A DNA stretch of 64,000 nt from Pedobacter glucosidilyticus (GCF_002483235.1 NZ_DLHN01000023.1:30349-94348), one strand, 5' to 3'. Counted from the stretch's first letter, positions 8,977-18,028 are shown. A program made the numbers and translations. The notes: a model not told the origin generated them from the sequence alone.

Positions 8977-10224
8977 TTAAGCACTCTTCAATTCAAATAT
9001 CGTGATTTCGGGTAACATTCCAACCCTACCTGGGTATCCAATAAAACCAAAGCCTACGTTAACATAAAGCTGTTGGTTATTTTCTTGGTATAAGCCTTTC
9101 CATTGTTCATAAATATACTGAACGGGACTCCATTGGAAATCTCCTGTATCAATTCCAAATTGCGAGCCATGGGTATGTCCGGAAAACATAGCGTCTATTT
9201 GAGGGTAATCTTTTAAGACCTGCGCTTTCCAGTGTGATGGATCATGAGAAAGGAGCAGTTTAACCGGCAAATCATCGGTATTTTTTACCGCTTCTTCCAT
9301 CTTTCCAAATTTAGGAAAACGTCCAGCACCCCAGTTTTCTATTCCTAAAATACCTATCTCTTCGTTATCCACTTTAATTCTGCGATGCTCGTTAATCAAT
9401 AAATCCCAACCCATATTTTTATGGCTTTTGATAATGTCTTGATGGTTTTTGTCTTGTGCAGCTTGTGATGGCCATTTTTCATACATGCCATAATCATGGT
9501 TACCCAAGCAAGAAAATACACCTAAAGGTGCTCTCACTTTCGAGAAAATATCTTGATAATCTCTAAGTTCTGATGCTTTTCCGTTTACCAAATCGCCAGT
9601 AAAGAAAGTAATATCTGGTTTTTCATTCAGCAACATTTCTACACCACCTAAAACGGCTTTTTTATTGTAAAAACTACCCGAGTGTATATCAGAAAGTTGC
9701 GCTATTTTAATCCCATCAAAAGCTTTAGGCAAATTTGGTAAAATTAAAGTTTGCCTTTTGATGCGATAATCATGTGCTCCAGAGGCAATACCCCAACTTA
9801 ATGTACCAAAAGGAATAGCGGCAACGGCCATACCCGTTTTTACCAAAAAATCAGACCTGCTGATGTTGTTTTCGTTTTGAGGGTTTTCTACAAGAACTTC
9901 TTTTTTATTTGATTTTCTTTTAAACCAAATGATGAGTCTTCTAAAATCATCTATCAATAAAATAGGGATGAAGAAAAACTTGCTTACAAAGGTTAAGAAA
10001 AACGCTACCAAAGTAACCGAACGTATTCCTAATTTGATATTGAAAAATATGGATATGAGAACTCCAATCAATAAAATGATGGTATAACCCCACCAGATAT
10101 TTTTGAAGCGTTTTTTCTTCTTTTCAGACCAGTTCGGAAAAATGCTACGAATTGCATTGTAGATATAAACATCAAAAACCACTAGTAAAATGGAAATGAT
10201 GATTAAAGAATATATTCTGCCCAT
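8977..10224 (-). CDS. Membrane-anchored metallophosphoesterase
   Basis: A 415-residue protein. Three or four transmembrane helices fill the first 115 residues, and another hydrophobic stretch (TGMAVAAIPFGTLSWG) lies near 130-148. The remainder is a calcineurin-like phosphoesterase with all metal motifs in order: QLSDIHSG, TGDLVNG, LGNHDYG, LLSHDPSHW and SGHTHGSQFG. This arrangement is close to the YaeI/LpxH-like membrane phosphoesterases that act on lipids, but the substrate is not known. It sits 17 bp upstream of the UbiA-like gene and is probably co-transcribed with it. Confidence 0.9.
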   Translation of the reverse strand: MGRIYSLIIISILLVVFDVYIYNAIRSIFPNWSEKKKKRFKNIWWGYTIILLIGVLISIFFNIKLGIRSVTLVAFFLTFVSKFFFIPILLIDDFRRLIIWFKRKSNKKEVLVENPQNENNISRSDFLVKTGMAVAAIPFGTLSWGIASGAHDYRIKRQTLILPNLPKAFDGIKIAQLSDIHSGSFYNKKAVLGGVEMLLNEKPDITFFTGDLVNGKASELRDYQDIFSKVRAPLGVFSCLGNHDYGMYEKWPSQAAQDKNHQDIIKSHKNMGWDLLINEHRRIKVDNEEIGILGIENWGAGRFPKFGKMEEAVKNTDDLPVKLLLSHDPSHWKAQVLKDYPQIDAMFSGHTHGSQFGIDTGDFQWSPVQYIYEQWKGLYQENNQQLYVNVGFGFIGYPGRVGMLPEITIFELKSA

Positions 10225-10253
10225 TTAAATTATTTTTGATTTGATGAGTAATG

Positions 10254-10907
10254 TTAACATGGTATAAAATGGTCAATCCTAATGAGCTTTTCTTTGTTGA
10301 AAAATAAGATCCATGAGGAATCTGCTAGTTGATTTTGACTAATCTTTAAATAAACGGATGTAAAATTTCCTAATTGATGAACATCTATGTGGCCTTTAAA
10401 TTTTACAGCTTTAGGATAAATTTTCTCAATTTCTTTTAATGTAGTTTGATGGTTTAATAGGAGTTTACCTATTTTTAAATAGAGATTTGGACTATCCTTA
10501 AAATTCATGCTACTCAATACAATCGTATCGCCATATAATTCAAAATTAGTGCTTTTATAGCGTACTTCTTTAAAGTTCTTATTATAGAATGAAACACATA
10601 CATCATCCATATTAGGAATGACTACTTGATCTGGTTTACCTATTAAGTTGTATAAAGAGAGGGTATCTGTAATTAAAGGAAGTTTACCATTGATTTTAAC
10701 TTTTGTGAAATCTAAATACTCTTTATTATTTAAAATAGAGTCTCTTAATATGTCTCCATCTAAAACAGTTTCCTCAACCTTTGAAATTGAATCTATAATT
10801 TTTGAATCAGAAGATAAACTTTGATGTTCTTTATTCTTACTTTCATTATTACAGCTAGAAATTGCAATAAAGATTATAAAACATATAGATCTAAATTTCA
10901 TATCCAT
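10254..10907 (-). CDS. Lipoprotein of unknown function
   Basis: A 217-residue protein that I do not recognise. A short signal ends in a lipobox (FIAISSC, Cys about residue 19), followed by an Asn/Lys/Ser-rich linker and a globular part rich in beta-strand patterns. The start at 10907 overlaps the stop of the ATPase gene by one base (TAATG); Met3 at 10901 is an alternative. The coding sequence is noticeably richer in A and T than the ATPase gene before it. It would be an inner- or outer-membrane-anchored periplasmic protein. Confidence 0.75.
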   Translation of the reverse strand: MDMKFRSICFIIFIAISSCNNESKNKEHQSLSSDSKIIDSISKVEETVLDGDILRDSILNNKEYLDFTKVKINGKLPLITDTLSLYNLIGKPDQVVIPNMDDVCVSFYNKNFKEVRYKSTNFELYGDTIVLSSMNFKDSPNLYLKIGKLLLNHQTTLKEIEKIYPKAVKFKGHIDVHQLGNFTSVYLKISQNQLADSSWILFFNKEKLIRIDHFIPC

Positions 10908-12388
10908 TAATAATTATCATCATAATCTTCTTCATCGTCTTCAAACTCGGCTGTGAATAAGCTGTTAAACATATCTTTAAACTCAAAACCAGTTTCTAAA
11001 AAGCCTTTGCTAATTAAAGAAAATTCGGCCAAACCATGTAAAACAAATTCCATCAATAATAGATGTTGGTTTTTACTTAAAGATGGATGTATTTTCTTTA
11101 CCAAATCTTTCAAGCCAGGAACGCTGTTTAATTGTTTTTCGTATTCTTTCTGCGTTAAATGGTCTAAAATATGGATGGTATTACCCGCACTAAACCAATT
11201 GATGATTTCTGCATATAAATTCCCAGTTTTAGATTTTTTCATCTTCTCTGGGTCTGGGAAATAAGTAGCCAGTAAAGTACGTATAGCTTTGCCAATAAGA
11301 ATGTTAGCAACTTTTGCTGGTCCTTCTAATTCTCCTTCATAAACCAATTCTATTTTTCCGGTTATGGCAGGTATAACGCCCAAGAAATCTGTAATACGTA
11401 CAAAAGTCGATTTTTCATCATTCAGCAACATTCTTCTTTCTGCATGTGAGACTAAATTCTCATAAGCAGAAATCGTTAAACGAGCCGATACACCTGATTT
11501 TTTATCAATATACTCGGAGTTTCTGGCTTCAAAAGCTATTTGCTCTACCAAATCTTTTACTAGGCCGTCTGCCTCAATTAAGCGCTGTTCATCTGTAAGG
11601 GCAGCTTCTTGCTGCGTTATCTTTCTTGATATTTCTACAGATTTAGGGTAATGCGTTAAAATCTGACTTTCTATACGGTCTTTTAGAGGCGTAACGATAG
11701 ATCCACGGTTGGTATAATCTTCTGGGTTGGCGGTAAATACAAACTGTACATCAAGCGGTAAGCGTAATTTAAAACCTCTTATTTGAATGTCTTTTTCTTG
11801 TAAGATATTAAATAGTGCTACTTGTATACGAGCTTGTAAATCAGGCAATTCATTAATGACAAAGATGCTTCTATGCGCTCTTGGGATTAAACCGAAATGA
11901 ATTACTCGTTCATCAGAATAATTTAATTTTTGCGTAGCAGCTTTGATAGGGTCAACATCGCCAATTAAATCTGCAACGGTAACATCTGGCGTAGCCAATT
12001 TTTCTGTATACCTATCGTTACGGTGTAACCAGGCAATGGGTGTATCATCGCCTAGGGTCTCTACGGTATGTTTACCAAACCAGCTGATAGGGTTCAGTGG
12101 GTCATCATACAAATCAGAACCTACAATATAAGGTACATACTCATCTAATAGGTTTACCATTAAACGGGCAATACGGGTTTTTGCTTGTCCTCTTAAACCT
12201 AATAATAATATGTTGTGCCTGCTCAAAATTGCAGTTTGTAAATCAGGAAGAACGGTATCTTCAAAACCAATGATGCCTTCAAAACCTAAATCCTTACTTT
12301 TTAATCTTTTAATCAGATTCTCTCTTAGCTCTTCTTTGATGGATCTGCTCTTGTATCCCGATTTTTTTAGTTCTCCTAATGTTGTCAT
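10907..12388 (-). CDS. ChlI/MoxR-like AAA+ ATPase
   Basis: A 493-residue AAA+ protein of the magnesium-chelatase ChlI / MoxR branch. Walker A is G64LRGQAKT71. The Walker B position reads SIFVINELPDL, with Asn-Glu instead of Asp-Glu; I believe this NELPD form occurs in related proteins, so it need not mean loss of activity. Sensor 1 is in FTANPEDYTNRG, and the PLKDRIESQI segment holds the arginine finger. Such ATPases usually remodel a target together with a von Willebrand factor A partner, and the gene just upstream encodes one. Magnesium chelation for chlorophyll is unlikely in this organism. The family often works in metal insertion, stress response or enzyme activation. Confidence 0.87.
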   Translation of the reverse strand: MTTLGELKKSGYKSRSIKEELRENLIKRLKSKDLGFEGIIGFEDTVLPDLQTAILSRHNILLLGLRGQAKTRIARLMVNLLDEYVPYIVGSDLYDDPLNPISWFGKHTVETLGDDTPIAWLHRNDRYTEKLATPDVTVADLIGDVDPIKAATQKLNYSDERVIHFGLIPRAHRSIFVINELPDLQARIQVALFNILQEKDIQIRGFKLRLPLDVQFVFTANPEDYTNRGSIVTPLKDRIESQILTHYPKSVEISRKITQQEAALTDEQRLIEADGLVKDLVEQIAFEARNSEYIDKKSGVSARLTISAYENLVSHAERRMLLNDEKSTFVRITDFLGVIPAITGKIELVYEGELEGPAKVANILIGKAIRTLLATYFPDPEKMKKSKTGNLYAEIINWFSAGNTIHILDHLTQKEYEKQLNSVPGLKDLVKKIHPSLSKNQHLLLMEFVLHGLAEFSLISKGFLETGFEFKDMFNSLFTAEFEDDEEDYDDNY

Positions 12389-12524
12389 TTTTTTTGTTGC
12401 TAGTTTGTTAGGTTCTGGTTGGTTAGTTTGTTAGACTTTGCTATCGTCCATTGTTTATCGTCCATAGTCCATCGACTAATTACTAATGAACTAATCCTCA
12501 TTACTAATGAACTAATCCACACTC
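12389..12524. repeat. Short direct repeats between the VWA and ATPase genes
   Basis: This 136-bp gap is low-complexity text. ATTACTAATGAACTAATCC occurs twice (12479-12497 and 12500-12518, period 21). A TCGTCCATtG / TCGTCCATaG pair lies near 12445-12475. Two copies of a (G)TTAGTTTGTTAG-like unit lie near 12400-12434. No open frame or terminator stem is seen. The transcript for the ATPase would carry this as its leader. Confidence 0.65.
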
Positions 12525-13622
12525 CTACCTTACTGTCCTTCTCCTGTTTTTGATATAATCTTCAAATATGTATTCGCCTAAACCTTTTAAAGAGCTGTAA
12601 AAAGCTCTGCCGCCGTTTACTTCTGTAAATTGTCTTACAAACTGTTGTAGGTAAGGGTCGCGGGCTATCATAAAAGTGGTGATAGGGATATTTAATTTTT
12701 TACACTGTGCCGCCATGGTTAAGGTTTTGTTAATCACCTTTCTATCTAAGCCAATGCTGTTTTTATAATATTTTAAACCTTCTTTTAGGCAGGTAGGTTT
12801 CCCATCTGTAATCATGAAGATTTGCTTATTATGCGTTTTTCTTCTGCGTAAAATATCGGTAGCCAATTCTAAACCTGCATAAGTATTGGTGTGGTAAGGG
12901 CCAACTTGTAAATAAGGTAAATCTTTAATGCTGATAGGCCATGCATCGTTACCAAAAACAACAATATCTAAGGTATCTTTTGGATATTTAGTACTGATGA
13001 GCTCTGCCAAAGCCATAGCTACTTTTTTTGCTGGTGTAATACGGTCTTCTCCGTACAAAATCATGGAGTGAGAAATATCAATCATCAAGACGGTAGAAGT
13101 TAGGGTTTTATAATCTCTCTCTTCTACTTCGAGGTCTTTTTCGGTCATCATAAAATCGTTGATGCCATGGTTGATTTGCGCATTATGGATAGAGCTGGTC
13201 ATATCAATCTGGTCTAAACTATCGCCAAATTGATATTCTCTTCTATCGGCATTTTTCTCTTCTCCGCTGCCAGAGCTATTGGTGTTATGGTTGCCTTTTC
13301 CAGATTTTTTAAGCTTACCAAAAATTTCTTCCAAGGCGGATTTCCTAATGGTTTGCTCGGTCTTTGCAGTAATGTTAAAACCACCTTTAGGGTCATCATC
13401 ACTTAAATAGGCTTTATTCTTAAGGTCTTCAATAAAATCGCCCATGCCATAATCGTTATTGGTAAGCTTATGTTGCTTATCCAACTCGTTAAGCCAAGCC
13501 AAAGCTTCGTTAGCGTCTCCGGCGGTATAGTTTAGAAGTTCAAGAAAAAGCTTAAGCAGTTGTTCAAACCCACCTCTTGGCAATTCTTCTTCAGAAAATT
13601 TAGAAAACCCGTATCCTCTCAT
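12525..13622 (-). CDS. VWA domain-containing protein, partner of the AAA+ ATPase
   Basis: A 365-residue protein. The N-terminal 100 residues are helical. A low-complexity Gly/Ser/Asn linker follows (about 107-122), then a von Willebrand factor A domain (about 175-345) with an intact metal-ion-dependent adhesion site: D182-I-S184-H-S186, a threonine near TNTYAGLELA and the aspartate of MITDGKPT. No signal peptide is present, so it is cytoplasmic. Genes for MoxR/ChlI-type ATPases and VWA proteins regularly stand together and act as motor and adaptor. Here the ATPase lies 136 bp downstream. The target of the pair is not evident from the neighbours. Confidence 0.88.
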   Translation of the reverse strand: MRGYGFSKFSEEELPRGGFEQLLKLFLELLNYTAGDANEALAWLNELDKQHKLTNNDYGMGDFIEDLKNKAYLSDDDPKGGFNITAKTEQTIRKSALEEIFGKLKKSGKGNHNTNSSGSGEEKNADRREYQFGDSLDQIDMTSSIHNAQINHGINDFMMTEKDLEVEERDYKTLTSTVLMIDISHSMILYGEDRITPAKKVAMALAELISTKYPKDTLDIVVFGNDAWPISIKDLPYLQVGPYHTNTYAGLELATDILRRRKTHNKQIFMITDGKPTCLKEGLKYYKNSIGLDRKVINKTLTMAAQCKKLNIPITTFMIARDPYLQQFVRQFTEVNGGRAFYSSLKGLGEYIFEDYIKNRRRTVR

Positions 13623-13902
13623 TGCTGCAAATGTTTGGTTATTTAACGATTGATAAAGTTAAAAGTTTGTAAGGTGAGTGATTAAGTTTTTAGGTTAAAT
13701 TGCTGTCATATTACTACCAAGCTCTCTATTAATTTCTTACTTCATTTATTTTCTTAAAAAGCTATTTTAAGCAGCATAATTTCATTAATATTGGATGCTA
13801 TGAATAAATAAATGAGCTTAGAAGAATTTAAAATTTAGCTCAGTCGCAATATGAATAACACTTTCAATTACCCACGATATATAAAAAACTAGTTTTAGAT
13901 AA

Positions 13903-14220
13903 ATGATGCAATACATACAAGAGATAAAACAAATTTTAACCCAAGCAAGGCAAAGAAGCTATCAAGCCATCAACACAGCTATGATAGAAGCTTATTGGAG
14001 AATAGGCGAGAAGATTGTTTTAGAAGAGCAGAATGGTAAAGACCGAGCTGATTATGGTAAGGCCATCATTAAAACTATTTCTAAGGAACTTTCCGATGAA
14101 TTTGGAAGGGGTTTTTCTGAAAGGAATATCCGTAATTTTAGGCAATTCTATCTCACTTTTCCGGATGCTGAGATTTTGCAGACACTGTCTGCAAAATTGA
14201 AAAATATTAGCAGTAATTAG
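13903..14220 (+). pseudogene. DUF1016 N-terminal domain fragment (YhcG-type nuclease remnant)
   Basis: A 105-residue frame matches the start of DUF1016 proteins (YhcG / PDDEXK nuclease family): IKQILTQARQRSYQAINTAM, YWRIGEKIV.EEQ.GKDRADYGK and GFSERNIRNFRQFYLTFP are all family-typical. Complete members run to roughly 330-380 residues with a C-terminal PD-(D/E)XK nuclease domain. Here a stop follows shortly after the N-terminal domain, and I find no nuclease motif in the next 400 bp. The product would be a stand-alone DNA-binding or assembly domain at best. The gene family travels with type I restriction and other defence loci, so this is probably the scar of a lost island. A functional short variant cannot be excluded. 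Confidence 0.7.
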
Positions 14221-14343
14221 ATAAAGTTTATAAACTCTATTACTTTCAAAAAAGTAAAATAAATGAATAAAAAAATCTACACACTGTGTAGAGAATTAAA
14301 ATTATTTGGTGTTAAACCTTACTAAACCTAAGAAACAACCCAA

Positions 14344-14412
14344 ATGAGTAAAGATAGATCAGCACAAGTATTTCATTTTGACCTTTATTATAACATCTAC
14401 TTGCTATGGTAA
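14344..14412 (+). pseudogene. Possible 22-codon remnant of a restriction-modification gene
   Basis: A tiny frame from ATG reads MSKDRSAQVFHFDLYYNIYL and then two residues to a stop. The ..AQVFHFDLY.. text recalls a segment that I remember from large restriction/helicase-type proteins of Bacteroidota. The match is short and from memory, so it is tentative. Its position just after the DUF1016 fragment fits decay of a defence locus. It could equally be chance. Confidence 0.25.
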
Positions 14413-14468
14413 TTTTACAAGTGTTTTTAGTAGAGATTTAATATATCATGTATTTATTTCATATAAAA

Positions 14469-14487
14469 AAAGCCCTTGTAGGGCTTT
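14469..14487. terminator. Intrinsic terminator-like hairpin
   Basis: AAAGCCCT-TGT-AGGGCTTT is an 8-bp perfect stem with an A run before it and a TTTATATTT tail. It stands alone in the gene-poor stretch 14221-14633, between the defence remnants and the convergent unknown gene. It may be left over from a lost gene. Confidence 0.65.
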
Positions 14488-14633
14488 ATATTTAATGTAC
14501 ATTTTCAATTAAAATCAATCAATTATTTTACGATGATATCCATAGTTTTAAATGTTGTTTGTATAAATATATGTATTAACACTTTAATTACAAAAAATAA
14601 TAACAATTGTTTGTGATTAGGTATATGCTTACT

Positions 14634-15218
14634 TTACTTTACTTTACAAGAGTTTCCGCTAAAAAATTCTCCTTTCACAATATCATTTTTATGCTTGTAG
14701 GTTTTTTTAATAACTCTGGTAAAACCTGTTAATGAATGTTTAGCAATAACTTCAATAGTTATGAAATTTTTCTTACTTATTAAATGATGTATGTCTGTAT
14801 AGGTCAAAAATTGTGCCGCGTAATCAGTTCTTTTTTCTAATCTCTTTTCACCAAGAATGAGATTTTGAAATAGATGTCCTATATACAATCTATTGATTAC
14901 CCATTGAAAATCTTTAACAAGCGGAATAGTTTTAAAATGGAAATTCTCGGCATTTTTTGATGGTATTATTTCAGTATTCCAAACTCTTACTTGAATATCA
15001 TATATTCTAAAAAATAAAGATTTGTTTATTATTTTAAAAAAGTAACTGTTTTGGGTTTCTAAAGGTTGTGATTCGTCATAACTATGAGCGATTTTATCAC
15101 ATATAACTACTCTAGGCTTTAAAAGTGCTAGAATTAATAAGAATAACCCAGAAGAAAACAGTCCGGTTATGATATTATTAAATAAGTTAGATTCAATAAA
15201 TCTATTTAGTGCTTCCAT
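14634..15218 (-). CDS. Unknown protein with an N-terminal membrane anchor
   Basis: I do not recognise this 194-residue protein. One hydrophobic helix lies near residues 15-34 (IITGLFSSGLFLLILALL). The rest is a basic, beta-rich soluble part (VRVWNTEIIPS, FQWVINRLYIG, FITIEVIAKHSLTGFTRVIKKTY), possibly an immunoglobulin-like fold on the cytoplasmic or periplasmic face. The gene is more AT-rich than the flanking housekeeping genes and sits alone beside the DUF1016 fragment, so it may be part of an acquired patch. Confidence 0.65.
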   Translation of the reverse strand: MEALNRFIESNLFNNIITGLFSSGLFLLILALLKPRVVICDKIAHSYDESQPLETQNSYFFKIINKSLFFRIYDIQVRVWNTEIIPSKNAENFHFKTIPLVKDFQWVINRLYIGHLFQNLILGEKRLEKRTDYAAQFLTYTDIHHLISKKNFITIEVIAKHSLTGFTRVIKKTYKHKNDIVKGEFFSGNSCKVK

Positions 15219-15300
15219 AAGGTAATTATTTACTAAAGTAATAATTTGTCTTATGAAAAAAAATAGTTATAAATATATTCATAGAATGCTTTCTAAAACC

Positions 15301-15330
15301 AAAAAGCCCAGCTATTACAGCCAGGCTTTT
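15301..15330 (-). terminator. Terminator of the fasciclin gene
   Basis: Read on the minus strand, AAAAGCCTGGCT pairs with AGCTGGGCTTTT (12 bp including two G-T wobbles) around GTAAT, followed by a T run. It lies 25 bp after the fasciclin stop codon. Confidence 0.8.
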
Positions 15331-15354
15331 ACCCACATCACTATTACGAAAAAA

Positions 15355-15903
15355 TTATTTTGGTAATACTACGCTATCAATTACATGGATAACGCCGTTT
15401 TTTTGATTCACATCTGCAATGGTAACATAGGCAGTTCCTTTGTTTTCATCCCAAAGTTTTACTTTATCACCATCTAAAGAAGCGTATAATTTACCACCAT
15501 TAACGGTTGTAAAAGTTGCTTTTCCGTTACCTGCTTTAATAGCTTTAACTACATCAGCAGCAGAAAATTTCCCTGCTAAAACATGGTATGTTAAGATGCT
15601 AGTTAATTTTGCTTTGTTTTCTGGTTTTACTAAAGTTTCTACCGTTCCGGCAGGTAATTTTTCAAATGCCGCGTTGGTTGGTGCAAATACCGTAAACGGA
15701 CCTTTACCTTTTAAAGTTTCTACTAAACCGGCAGCTTTTACAGCAGCTACTAAAGTAGTGTGATCTTTAGATTTAACCGCATTATCAATAATGTCTTTAG
15801 AGGCATACATAGGTGCACCACCTACCATTGGGTTTTCTTGTGCTTGTACATTTGTAGTTGCCATAGCTACTAAGGCAAATACAGCTAAAAATATTTTCTT
15901 CAT
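15355..15903 (-). CDS. Exported fasciclin-domain protein
   Basis: A 182-residue protein with a clear signal peptide (MKKIFLAVFALVAMATTNVQ, then AQ) and one fasciclin (FAS1) domain from about residue 38. The hallmarks are FTVFAPTNAAFEKLP (H1 region), LTYHVLAGK and the C-terminal NGVIHVIDSVVLP. FAS1 domains mediate adhesion or protein contacts on the cell surface. Single-domain exported forms are common and abundant in Bacteroidota, but their role is poorly defined. It is a single-gene unit with its own terminator. Confidence 0.93.
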   Translation of the reverse strand: MKKIFLAVFALVAMATTNVQAQENPMVGGAPMYASKDIIDNAVKSKDHTTLVAAVKAAGLVETLKGKGPFTVFAPTNAAFEKLPAGTVETLVKPENKAKLTSILTYHVLAGKFSAADVVKAIKAGNGKATFTTVNGGKLYASLDGDKVKLWDENKGTAYVTIADVNQKNGVIHVIDSVVLPK

Positions 15904-16005
15904 TTTCTTCTTGTTTGTTTGGGAGCATTTACGCTGTAAAACAAACTCTGGATTTTAAAAAATGAAAAATATTTTTATCTCACTGATAGTTAATGGCTTG
16001 TATGT

Positions 16006-16800
16006 CTAAATAACTTCTCTTTTTCTAATCATTTTAGAAAAATAAGCCGGGAAGAAACGCTTTATAAGCACCGCAAATTTTTCTTTTTTGCCAATTAAAA
16101 CTTCTTCTTTTTTCTTTTCAACAGCTTTTAAAATTTGTGTAGCACAGTCTAAAGCAGATAAGCCTTCTTCTTGGTTTTTATCCATTTTATTGTAGAGAGA
16201 ACCATCTCCGGTAACAGAGTTTAGGGTAATATCCGTACGAACAAAACCTGGACAGATGATAGAAATAGCTATACCATGCTGATAAACTTCATTCCTTAAA
16301 GAATCAAAATAGCCATGTAAAGCATGTTTAGATGCTGCATAGGAACTTCTATATTGAGTGCCAAATTTCCCTACCAAAGAACTCATCACTACAATATGCC
16401 CACTTTTTTGGTTGATCATTTTTGCTACTACAGCTTTACTCAAGATTACCGTTCCCCAGTAATTGGTATTCATGATTTTTTCTTCAGTGGCAGTGGTGGT
16501 TTCTAACGCTAAAGAACGCTGACTAATCCCTCCACAATTAATGAGCAGGTCTATCTTGCCATAAATTTTCCAGGCTTCTTCTGCTTTTTGAGCTAAAGTT
16601 TCTTTTTGCTCTAAGTCCAAAGGTAGGATATGAATATCTAAAGGATTACCTTTTAGTTTTTGCTTTAAATCATACAGTTTTTCTCTACTACGGGCAGATA
16701 AAATAACTTTAGCACCTTGCTGAAAAAGTATAATGCTTAAAGCTTTCCCTATACCAGAGGAAGCACCTGTTATCCAAACAATTTTATTTTTAAAGTTCAT
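16006..16800 (-). CDS. Short-chain dehydrogenase/reductase (SDR)
   Basis: A 264-residue classical SDR. The nucleotide-binding motif is TGASSGIG (residues 11-18), the LINCGG segment takes the place of the usual NNAG, the catalytic serine lies in VVMSSLVGK, and the YxxxK pair is in YAASK. The C-terminal tail is basic and hydrophobic, as in DHRS7-like SDRs that act on lipids or retinoid-like substrates. NADP(H) use is plausible from the Arg/Ser after the second strand (LSARSREKL). It overlaps the end of hemW by 11 bases, so the two are probably co-transcribed, though their functions are not obviously linked. Confidence 0.9.
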   Translation of the reverse strand: MNFKNKIVWITGASSGIGKALSIILFQQGAKVILSARSREKLYDLKQKLKGNPLDIHILPLDLEQKETLAQKAEEAWKIYGKIDLLINCGGISQRSLALETTTATEEKIMNTNYWGTVILSKAVVAKMINQKSGHIVVMSSLVGKFGTQYRSSYAASKHALHGYFDSLRNEVYQHGIAISIICPGFVRTDITLNSVTGDGSLYNKMDKNQEEGLSALDCATQILKAVEKKKEEVLIGKKEKFAVLIKRFFPAYFSKMIRKREVI

Positions 16801-17929
16801 GGTCTTCTATAAAAAGTTCGGCAGCAATATGGTCTGCATACAGCTTGCCATTGGGTGTTAAAATGAAATGATTTTCTACAAGCGTAACCCAACCTCTGTT
16901 AACAAATTCTTCTATATTTTGCTTTAAATTTTCAGATGTATCAGTATCAAATTTAGCTATAACCTCTGGATAATTTATACCCCACATGGTTCTTAGACTA
17001 GTCATTACATATTCATTAAAACGGTTAGCAAAGCTTAATTCTTCTAGCTCAAAAGGAATGGTATTTTGCATTAAAGCATCGGTGTATTTAGCATTATTGG
17101 CTATATTCCATTGTCTGCTTATGCCGTTAAAAGAGTGTGCCGATGGTCCGATACCTAAATATTTAACACCTTTCCAATAATTGGTATTGTGCTTAGAATA
17201 GTTTTTGTTTTTAGCGAAGTTAGAAATCTCGTAATGTTCAAAGCCTTGTTCTGCTAGCTTTTCCATCAAAATTTGAAACTGTCGGGCACTTTGGGCATCA
17301 TCCATAGGTTTCTGCAAACCTTTTTGTACAAAAGAAGCTAGAGCTGTTTTTTGCTCAACCGTCATACTGTAGCAAGAAATATGTTGTATATCCAATGCTA
17401 GCGTTTGGTTAATATTAGCCAGCCATTTTTCATCACTTAATAAAGGGTACCCGTAAATTAAATCGATGGTGATGTTTTCAAAACCAGCATCCTGAGCAGT
17501 TTTAATAGCATATTCACTTTCTTTGGCTTCATGCGCTCTATTCATCCATTTTAAATCTTCCTCAAAAAAAGATTGTACACCAATACTAAAACGGTTGATG
17601 GAGGTATTTCTTAAAGCTTTGATTTTTGTAGGGCTTAAATCATCAGGATTAGCCTCTAGTGTAATTTCTGCTGTATCGGCTATTTCAAAAGTGTGATATA
17701 AGGTGTGGAAAATATGGTTTAAATCCGTCTCAGACAAAATAGAAGGCGTACCGCCACCAAAATAAATGGTTTCTATAGGTTCTTGCTCAAGATAATTTTT
17801 CTGAATTTGAATTTCTTTAAGGATAGCTGCCAGCATTTCATCCTTATACTTTAAAGAAGTACTAAAATGAAAATCGCAATAATGGCAAGCCTGTTTACAA
17901 AAAGGAATATGGATATAAATACCTGCCAT
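16790..17929 (-). CDS. hemW: Radical SAM haem chaperone HemW
   Basis: A 379-residue radical-SAM protein. The cluster motif is C11-X3-C15-X2-C18 followed by DF (CKQACHYCDF). The aromatic residue after the third cysteine, and the lack of the CxC seen in HemN, point to HemW rather than coproporphyrinogen dehydrogenase. YFGGGTPS (about 57) and the ITLEANPDD segment are SAM-binding elements. The C-terminal HemN_C domain (about 295-375) is present. HemW binds haem and delivers it to haem proteins in the cytoplasm or membrane. The start lies very near a CAAATGTA sequence, which reads TACATTTG on the coding strand. Confidence 0.9.
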   Translation of the reverse strand: MAGIYIHIPFCKQACHYCDFHFSTSLKYKDEMLAAILKEIQIQKNYLEQEPIETIYFGGGTPSILSETDLNHIFHTLYHTFEIADTAEITLEANPDDLSPTKIKALRNTSINRFSIGVQSFFEEDLKWMNRAHEAKESEYAIKTAQDAGFENITIDLIYGYPLLSDEKWLANINQTLALDIQHISCYSMTVEQKTALASFVQKGLQKPMDDAQSARQFQILMEKLAEQGFEHYEISNFAKNKNYSKHNTNYWKGVKYLGIGPSAHSFNGISRQWNIANNAKYTDALMQNTIPFELEELSFANRFNEYVMTSLRTMWGINYPEVIAKFDTDTSENLKQNIEEFVNRGWVTLVENHFILTPNGKLYADHIAAELFIEDHEL

Positions 17930-18028
17930 TTTGCAAATGTAAGGATATGTTAGGTAAACTTATTTAATTAAAGTAAAAGGAGATTTAAAATTTACATGTG
18001 AGGATTAATTTTTTTGATGATTTAATTT

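Noticed and set aside
10907..12388. Inactive ATPase because Walker B reads Asn-Glu
   Set aside because: The same NELPD text seems typical of this branch of ChlI-like proteins, the glutamate is kept, and Walker A and sensor residues are intact.
16790..17929. Coproporphyrinogen dehydrogenase HemN
   Set aside because: The cluster motif lacks the CxC of HemN and the protein has the shorter HemW length and C-terminal domain.
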